In this document: positions 58,849-64,000 of the stretch, piece by piece
How the letters are laid out: the number at the start of each line of letters is the position of its first letter
Numbering within the stretch: position 1 is the first letter of the stretch
Assembly: GCA_051920445.1 (NCBI GenBank)
Contig: JBPPLN010000001.1
Coordinates: 434,001-498,000, forward strand
From: CAG-177 sp003514385
GTDB lineage: Bacteria; Bacillota; Clostridia; Oscillospirales; Acutalibacteraceae
Length of the DNA stretch: 64,000 nt
Reading direction: 5' to 3'
Notes under the pieces: generated by a model
What the model saw: the letters and a program-made list of their open reading frames with translations, nothing else
Databases searched by the model: none
Told to the model about the DNA's origin: nothing
Position numbers and translations under genes: made by a program

Positions 58849-58868
58849 GATTTAAAATAGGAGGATAA

Positions 58869-60404
58869 GTGGGCTTGAACGCAGCAATTGAATTGAAAAA
58901 TATTTCAAAAAGCTTCGGAAGCATCATCGCCAACAAGGATGTATGTCTAACCGTCAACCGCGGTGAGATACTCTCCATTCTCGGCGAGAACGGCTCCGGA
59001 AAAACAACGCTGATGAACATGATCGCCGGAATCTACTATCCGGATCACGGTCAGATTTTCATCGACGGCAAAGAGGTAGTCATCCGCTCCCCCAAGGACG
59101 CGCTCGACTACAAAATAGGCATGGTCCATCAGCATTTCAAGCTCGTGGACGTGTTCTCTGCAACGGAGAACATCATTCTCGGACTTGACGAGGGTAAATT
59201 CAACGTCAAGAAGTCCGCCGAGCGCATCAAAAAGATAAGCGAGCAGTACGGCTTCGACATTGACCCGAACAAGAAGATATACGAAATGTCCGTCTCGGAG
59301 AAGCAGACCGTTGAGATAATCAAGGTGCTTTACAGAGGCGCGGACATCCTCATTCTTGACGAGCCCACCGCCGTTCTCACCCCGCAGGAGACGCTCAAAC
59401 TCTTTGACATCCTGCGCCGCATGCGCGACGACGGCAAGGCTATCATAATCATCACCCATAAGCTCCACGAGGTGCTCTCCCTCTCCGACCGCGTATCGGT
59501 TCTCAGAAAGGGTGAATACATCGGCACGGTCAACACCGCAGAGACGAACGAATCAGAGCTTACCGAGATGATGGTCGGCAAGAAGATAAGCCTCAACATC
59601 GACCGCAGCGATCCGGTTGACCCTGTGGACAGGCTCGTTGTCAAGGACATCAGCTGCATCAACCGCGACGGAGTCAAGCTTCTTGACGACATCTCGTTCA
59701 CCGCGCGTTCGGGCGAAATTCTTGGCATCGCGGGCATCGCCGGAAGCGGTCAGCGCGAGCTGCTCGAATCCATCGCAGGACTTCAGCATCTCAACAGCGG
59801 CGAGATTATGTACAACAACCCCAAGACCGGCGGCCAGGACAACCTGCGCGACAAGACGCCCATGCAGATCCGCGAGCTCGGCGTGCGCCTGTCGTTCGTC
59901 CCCGAGGACAGACTCGGCATGGGACTCGTCGGCAACATGGATATCATCGACAACATGATGCTGCGAAGCTACCGCAAGGGCAAGGGCGCGTTCCTTGAGC
60001 GCAAGAAGCCCAAGACGCTCGCAGAAAAAGTTATAAGCGACCTCGAAGTTGTAACCCCGAGCGCGAATACGCCCGTCCGCCGTCTCTCCGGCGGCAACGT
60101 GCAGAAGGTACTCGTCGGCCGTGAGATTGCTTCCTCCCCCACGGTCTTTATGGCTGCCTACCCCGTGCGCGGACTCGACATCAACTCATCTTATCTTATA
60201 TACAACCTGCTCAACGAACAGAAAGAAAAGGGCGTCGCCGTTATCTTCGTCGGCGAGGATCTTGACGTTCTGCTCGAGCTGTGCGACCGAATCCTCGTCA
60301 TAAACTCCGGCAAGATAACCGGACTCGTTGACGCGAGGACTTCCACAAAGGAAGAGCTCGGTCTGCTTATGACCAAAACCGACGGAGGTGAAACCCATGA
60401 GTAA
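58869..60404 (+). CDS. Nucleoside/sugar-type ABC transporter ATPase (two ATP-binding domains)
   Basis: 511 residues with two fused ABC domains. The first has Walker A GENGSGKTT, signature-like MSVSEKQTVEI, and Walker B LILDEPTAVLTP. The second has a degenerate Walker A (GIAGSGQREL), signature LSGGNVQKVLVGREI, and a Walker B lacking Glu (MAAYPVRGLD), as is usual for this family. Start is probably GTG 58869 right after GGAGG, or TTG 58875. Its stop overlaps the permease start. Resembles NupO/YufO of the guanosine importer. Confidence 0.92.
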   Translation: MGLNAAIELKNISKSFGSIIANKDVCLTVNRGEILSILGENGSGKTTLMNMIAGIYYPDHGQIFIDGKEVVIRSPKDALDYKIGMVHQHFKLVDVFSATENIILGLDEGKFNVKKSAERIKKISEQYGFDIDPNKKIYEMSVSEKQTVEIIKVLYRGADILILDEPTAVLTPQETLKLFDILRRMRDDGKAIIIITHKLHEVLSLSDRVSVLRKGEYIGTVNTAETNESELTEMMVGKKISLNIDRSDPVDPVDRLVVKDISCINRDGVKLLDDISFTARSGEILGIAGIAGSGQRELLESIAGLQHLNSGEIMYNNPKTGGQDNLRDKTPMQIRELGVRLSFVPEDRLGMGLVGNMDIIDNMMLRSYRKGKGAFLERKKPKTLAEKVISDLEVVTPSANTPVRRLSGGNVQKVLVGREIASSPTVFMAAYPVRGLDINSSYLIYNLLNEQKEKGVAVIFVGEDLDVLLELCDRILVINSGKITGLVDARTSTKEELGLLMTKTDGGETHE

Positions 60405-61503
60405 GTCAAACGGACAGAAGCGCGAGCCTCTTTTCCACATAGTCAAGCGCAGCACCGTTCCCTCATGGGCGGCATGGCTTATCAGAATCGGCGCGGTCAT
60501 TCTGGCGCTGCTCGTCTGCGCGGTCGTGACCGTCGTCATCACCGGACAGAATCCCGCGGAGGTCTATTCCGCGATAATCTTCGGCGCGGTCGGCTCGCCG
60601 AGGCGTATATGGAGCCTGCTCCAGAATCTTGCAATGCTCCTGTGCGTTTCGCTCGCAGTCACCCCCGCATTCAAGATGAAATTCTGGAACATCGGCGCAG
60701 AGGGACAAGCTCTCATGGGCGGCTTCGCAACGGCGGCATGCATGATCCTCTTCGGCGACAAGCTCCCGTCCTATCTTCTCTTCCCCGTTATGATTATAAC
60801 GAGCATTGTTGCGGGCGCGATATGGGCTTTCATCCCCGCGTTCTTCAAGGCGAAGTGGAACACCAACGAGACGCTCTTCACGCTGATGATGAACTACATT
60901 GCAACGCAGATCGTCGCTTACTTCTGCTACAAGTGGTCGAACCCCAAGGGCTCGGGTCACATCGGAGTCATCAACAGCGTCAGCCACAACGGCTGGCTTC
61001 CGAGCCTCGGCGGTCAGGACTACCTGCTCAACATACTTATCGTTGCGGCGCTGACCGTTTTCATGTACATCTATCTCAAATACAGCAAGCACGGCTATGA
61101 GCTCTCCGTCGTCGGCGAGAGCGAAAACACCGCGCGCTACATAGGCATCAACGTCAAGAAAGTCATCATGCGCACAATGCTTCTCTCCGGCGCACTCTGC
61201 GGCGTCACCGGACTTCTGCTCGTCAGCGGCACCGACCACACCATCGCGACAAACACAGTCGGCGGACGCGGATTCACCGCGATAATGGTATCGTGGCTCG
61301 CGAAGTTCAACCCCGCTTACATGATCCTCACCTCACTGCTCATCGTCTTCTTCCAGAAGGGCGCAATTCAGATATCGACGAGCCTCGGACTCAACGACTC
61401 GTTTGCCGATATCATCACAGGAATCATAATCTTCTTCATCATCGGCAGTGAGTTCTTCATCAACTACTCTGTCAAGTTCCGCAGCAAGGAGGCGAAGGCA
61501 TAA
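60397..61503 (+). CDS. ABC transporter permease 1 (nucleoside type)
   Basis: 368 residues with about nine transmembrane segments, of the BPD_transp_2 family. NIGAEGQALMGGFAT is the family signature. ATG 60397 overlaps the ATPase stop by 8 bases, behind GGAGGTG. Resembles NupP/YufP. Confidence 0.9.
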   Translation: MSKSNGQKREPLFHIVKRSTVPSWAAWLIRIGAVILALLVCAVVTVVITGQNPAEVYSAIIFGAVGSPRRIWSLLQNLAMLLCVSLAVTPAFKMKFWNIGAEGQALMGGFATAACMILFGDKLPSYLLFPVMIITSIVAGAIWAFIPAFFKAKWNTNETLFTLMMNYIATQIVAYFCYKWSNPKGSGHIGVINSVSHNGWLPSLGGQDYLLNILIVAALTVFMYIYLKYSKHGYELSVVGESENTARYIGINVKKVIMRTMLLSGALCGVTGLLLVSGTDHTIATNTVGGRGFTAIMVSWLAKFNPAYMILTSLLIVFFQKGAIQISTSLGLNDSFADIITGIIIFFIIGSEFFINYSVKFRSKEAKA

Positions 61504-62480
61504 TGATAATCACATTCATTCAGCGTGCTATAATGCAGAGCATTCCTCTGCTCTTCGGCTCAACGGGCGAGACGATAACCGAAAAGGGCGGCAACCTGAA
61601 CCTCGGTATCCCCGGCATCATGTATGTCGGCGGCATCTCCGGCGTTATCGGCGCGTTCTTCTATGAGAAGAGCGTCGAGACGGTGAACCCGTTCCTCGCA
61701 GTGCTCATTCCCCTGCTCTCGAGCATTTTGGGCTCGGCGCTCATGGGTCTGCTCTACTGCTTCCTGACCGTCACACTGCGTGCAAACCAGAACGTCACTG
61801 GTCTTGCGATGACAACTTTCGGCGTCGGCTTCGGCAACTTCTTCGGCGGCTCGCTGATAAAGATAACCGGCAGCGACATTCCCTCGATAGCGCTGAGCGC
61901 AACGAGCAACTGCTTCAAGACAACGCTCCCGTTCGCCGCAAAGCTCGGAAAGGTCGGAGATATATTCTTCTCCTATAGCTTCCTCGCTTACGCCGCGATA
62001 ATCATCGCGCTCATCACCGCCTATTTCTTCAAGCACACGCGCACAGGACTTCAGCTGCGCGCGGTCGGCGAGAATCCCGCAACAAGTGACGCGGCGGGCA
62101 TCAACGTCGGCAGATACAAATATGTCTCGACAATCGTCGGCAGCGTTATAGCGGGTCTCGGCGGTCTCTACTACGTCATGGACTACGCGAACGGCGTCTG
62201 GTCGAACAACGGCTTCGGCGACCGCGGCTGGCTTGCAATCGCGCTCGTTATCTTCGCCGTCTGGAAGCCCGATCTCGGCATCCTCGGCTCGTTCCTCTTC
62301 GGCGGTCTCATGGTCGTTCACAACTACATCCCGAACCTCAGCTTCGGCGCGCAGGAGCTGTTCATGATGACTCCCTATGTTGTTACGATAATCGTCCTTG
62401 TCGCGGTCAGCATGCGCCGCAAGCGCGAGAATCTGCCGCCCGCGAGCCTCGGACTTTCTTACTTCCGCGAGGATCGATAA
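61503..62480 (+). CDS. ABC transporter permease 2 (nucleoside type)
   Basis: 325 residues, BPD_transp_2 family. The signature is GNLNLGIPGIMYVGG, with VGENPATSDAAGI in the cytoplasmic loop. Its ATG overlaps the stop of permease 1 (TAATG). Resembles NupQ/YufQ. It ends the importer operon. Confidence 0.9.
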   Translation: MIITFIQRAIMQSIPLLFGSTGETITEKGGNLNLGIPGIMYVGGISGVIGAFFYEKSVETVNPFLAVLIPLLSSILGSALMGLLYCFLTVTLRANQNVTGLAMTTFGVGFGNFFGGSLIKITGSDIPSIALSATSNCFKTTLPFAAKLGKVGDIFFSYSFLAYAAIIIALITAYFFKHTRTGLQLRAVGENPATSDAAGINVGRYKYVSTIVGSVIAGLGGLYYVMDYANGVWSNNGFGDRGWLAIALVIFAVWKPDLGILGSFLFGGLMVVHNYIPNLSFGAQELFMMTPYVVTIIVLVAVSMRRKRENLPPASLGLSYFREDR

Positions 62481-62482
62481 TA

Positions 62483-62511
62483 TTGATTTTTTGAAACTCA
62501 TGGTGTATAAT
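62483..62511 (+). promoter_or_regulatory. Promoter of fba
   Basis: TTGATT and TATAAT with a 17-bp spacer, directly after the permease 2 stop and about 28 bp before the fba ATG. Confidence 0.75.
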
Positions 62512-62539
62512 AAAGCCATAAAACTTAGGAGGTTTTACT

Positions 62540-63403
62540 ATGTTAGTTTCCGCAGCAAAAATGCTCAAAGATGCAAAGGCCGGCAAGTACGCGGTCGGTC
62601 ACTTCAATATCAACAACCTTGAGTGGACAAAGGCTATTCTTCTCACCGCTCAGGAGCTCAACTCGCCCGTTATCCTTGGCGTGTCCGAGGGCGCAGGCAA
62701 GTATATGTGCGGTTTCAAGACCGTCACCGCCATGGTTGACGCTATGATCGACGAGCTCGGAATTACCGTTCCCGTTGCGCTTCACCTTGATCACGGCTCC
62801 TATGAGGGCGCGCTCAAGTGCATCGAGGCGGGCTTCTCCTCCGTCATGTTCGACGGCTCTCACTACGGCATTGAGGAGAACATCGAGAAGACCAAGGAGA
62901 TAATCGCTCTCGCTCACTCGAAGGGCATTTCCGTTGAGGCTGAAGTCGGCGCCATCGGCGGCGAAGAGGACGGCGTTATAGGCGGCGGCGAGGTCGCAGA
63001 CCCCGAGGAGTGCAAGATGATCGCTGATCTCGGCGTCGATATGCTCGCAGCGGGCATCGGCAACATTCACGGCAAGTATCCCGCAAACTGGAAGGGCTTG
63101 AGATTTGATGTTCTCGCCAACATCCAGGAGCTCACCGGTGAGATGCCCCTCGTTCTCCACGGCGGCACAGGCATCCCCGCAGACATGATAAAGGAAGCTA
63201 TCTCCCTCGGCGTTTCCAAGATCAACGTCAACACCGAGTGCCAGCTCGCTTTCGCTGACGCTACCAGAAAGTACATCGAGGCAGGCAAGGATCTCGAGGG
63301 CAAGGGCTTCGATCCCAGAAAGCTTCTCGCACCCGGCTTCGAGGCTATCAAGGCTACCGTCAAAGAGAAGATGGAGCTGTTCGGATCGGTCAACAAGGCA
63401 TAA
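62540..63403 (+). CDS. fba: Class II fructose-bisphosphate aldolase
   Basis: 287 residues. Zinc-dependent cleavage of fructose-1,6-bisphosphate. D84/H85 in LHLDHGS, the metal-binding GNIHGKYP, and LVLHGGTGIP are all present, with NVNTECQLAF near the phosphate site. Like the BMP gene it shows strong codon bias of an abundant protein. ATG follows AGGAGG. It is monocistronic between its own promoter and terminator. A tagatose-bisphosphate aldolase would look similar, but the lone glycolytic context favours Fba. Confidence 0.93.
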   Translation: MLVSAAKMLKDAKAGKYAVGHFNINNLEWTKAILLTAQELNSPVILGVSEGAGKYMCGFKTVTAMVDAMIDELGITVPVALHLDHGSYEGALKCIEAGFSSVMFDGSHYGIEENIEKTKEIIALAHSKGISVEAEVGAIGGEEDGVIGGGEVADPEECKMIADLGVDMLAAGIGNIHGKYPANWKGLRFDVLANIQELTGEMPLVLHGGTGIPADMIKEAISLGVSKINVNTECQLAFADATRKYIEAGKDLEGKGFDPRKLLAPGFEAIKATVKEKMELFGSVNKA

Positions 63404-63426
63404 GAAAAGCTTCAAAAAAACAATTT

Positions 63427-63460
63427 ACCGGCAGAGTAAAATCTGCCGGTATTTTTATTT
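63427..63460 (+). terminator. Terminator of fba
   Basis: ACCGGCAGA/TCTGCCGGT, 9 bp, followed by ATTTTTATTT. Confidence 0.9.
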
Positions 63461-63478
63461 GGGGAGATGATAAAAATT

Positions 63479-63503
63479 GCCGCCGATATTTTAACTCGGC
63501 GGC
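63479..63503 (-). terminator. Terminator of the SHOCT membrane protein gene
   Basis: GCCGCCGA/TCGGCGGC, 8 bp, with AATTTTTATC after it on the minus strand; CTTTTG on the plus strand gives it weak bidirectionality. Confidence 0.8.
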
Positions 63504-63526
63504 TTTTGCATATGAGAATGAAGTTA

Positions 63527-63997
63527 TTAAAGCTTCTCCAACAGCTTCTGACGCTGTTCGTCATACTGCTCCTTGTCGAGAGTCCCTGCGGAGAGTTCGG
63601 CGTTCAGTTTCTTGAGCTGTTCTTCGATGCTTGGCTCCGGACTGAATACCTTGAATAATAAAAGTGCATGTGCGGCAACGGTGATTACGGGGAGAACTAA
63701 AGCTGCAATTCTCAACCACATTCTGTTTATATCTTCGAACCCTGACAAATCTTCTATGATATATGTAATTTCCTCTATAAAATCGGCATTACTCTGTATC
63801 CATACAATGCACGGAAATACTAAGAATATAACACACGCCACTTTAAACAACTTATATTTACCATTTTTGAGGAAATATAAACCTACGGGTAAAGCGGCAA
63901 TGGGCAACAACAAAAACAGGAAAACCATAAAATCCTCTATATCCGGAGAGCTAAAGGAAAAAACTTCACTGCGAATCAGCTGATATATTTCCAGCAC
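63527..63997 (-). CDS. Membrane protein with C-terminal SHOCT-like domain (5' end near window edge)
   Basis: 156 residues as read from a GTG at 63997; the true start may lie beyond the window. Three hydrophobic segments (about 22-42, 50-68 and 93-115), then a charged C-terminus SIEEQLKKLNAELSAGTL... ending DEQRQKLLEKL, which fits the SHOCT (short C-terminal) pattern. Function is unknown. Base composition is more AT-rich than most neighbours. Confidence 0.65.
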   Translation of the reverse strand: MLEIYQLIRSEVFSFSSPDIEDFMVFLFLLLPIAALPVGLYFLKNGKYKLFKVACVIFLVFPCIVWIQSNADFIEEITYIIEDLSGFEDINRMWLRIAALVLPVITVAAHALLLFKVFSPEPSIEEQLKKLNAELSAGTLDKEQYDEQRQKLLEKL

Positions 63998-64000
63998 TAC

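Overview
The window looks like a chromosomal segment of a high-GC, spore-lineage Firmicute, probably an uncultured member of the Oscillospiraceae or a related clostridial group. The support is a set of Firmicutes genes (hprK, ecfT/ecfA, gdpP, RNase J, ndoA-type mazF, spoIIR, a second MreB-like gene, DUF177 beside rpmF), consensus sigma-A promoters, and intergenic repeats of a kind common in gut clostridia. No 16S rRNA or other species-level marker is present, so the lineage call is inference. Most of the window is core chromosome. No prophage, CRISPR array, transposase or tRNA was found.

From 1 to 45.7 kb every gene is on the minus strand. In transcription order (right to left) the blocks are: a degenerate phosphohexomutase; an RNase J - GdpP - L9 - DnaB - TilS - Hpt - FtsH - LiaF-like run; a GNAT protein; RNase P RNA; a membrane protein, RecD2, ComF, MreB and SpoIIR; a potABCD polyamine importer; a class II aldolase; Pgi and a small P-loop protein; DUF177 and L32; a structured RNA element with a terminator; Der, RuvC, RuvA, RuvB, GlmM, an rRNA-type methyltransferase; an ECF transporter module with TruA; a propeller membrane protein; CvpA and PgsA; a ClpE-like unfoldase; Nnr, a lipoprotein and MazF; then HprK, glucokinase and the first 32 codons of MurB.

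At about 45.8 kb the dominant strand flips. On the plus strand are RNase HI, a GT4 glycosyltransferase and MurD. An intergenic repeat hotspot of about 550 bp follows, then a minus-strand glycerophosphodiesterase. Next is a tight three-gene operon: an MFS transporter with a 390-residue repeat-built cytoplasmic tail, a BspA-type leucine-rich-repeat lipoprotein, and an S51-type peptidase. The right end is centred on purine and nucleoside uptake: a nucleoside phosphorylase, xanthine phosphoribosyltransferase and a BMP-family ABC importer (binding protein, double ATPase, two permeases). A cell-wall amidase interrupts this set, which is followed by class II fructose-bisphosphate aldolase and a partial SHOCT-domain membrane protein.

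The parts most worth a second look are: (1) several families of short double-hairpin intergenic repeats that share a TGTAGGG-type terminus although their hairpin bodies differ; (2) an unassigned structured RNA between rpmF and der; (3) the six-fold helical module in the MFS tail and its operon; (4) a phosphohexomutase fold that has lost all its catalytic motifs.
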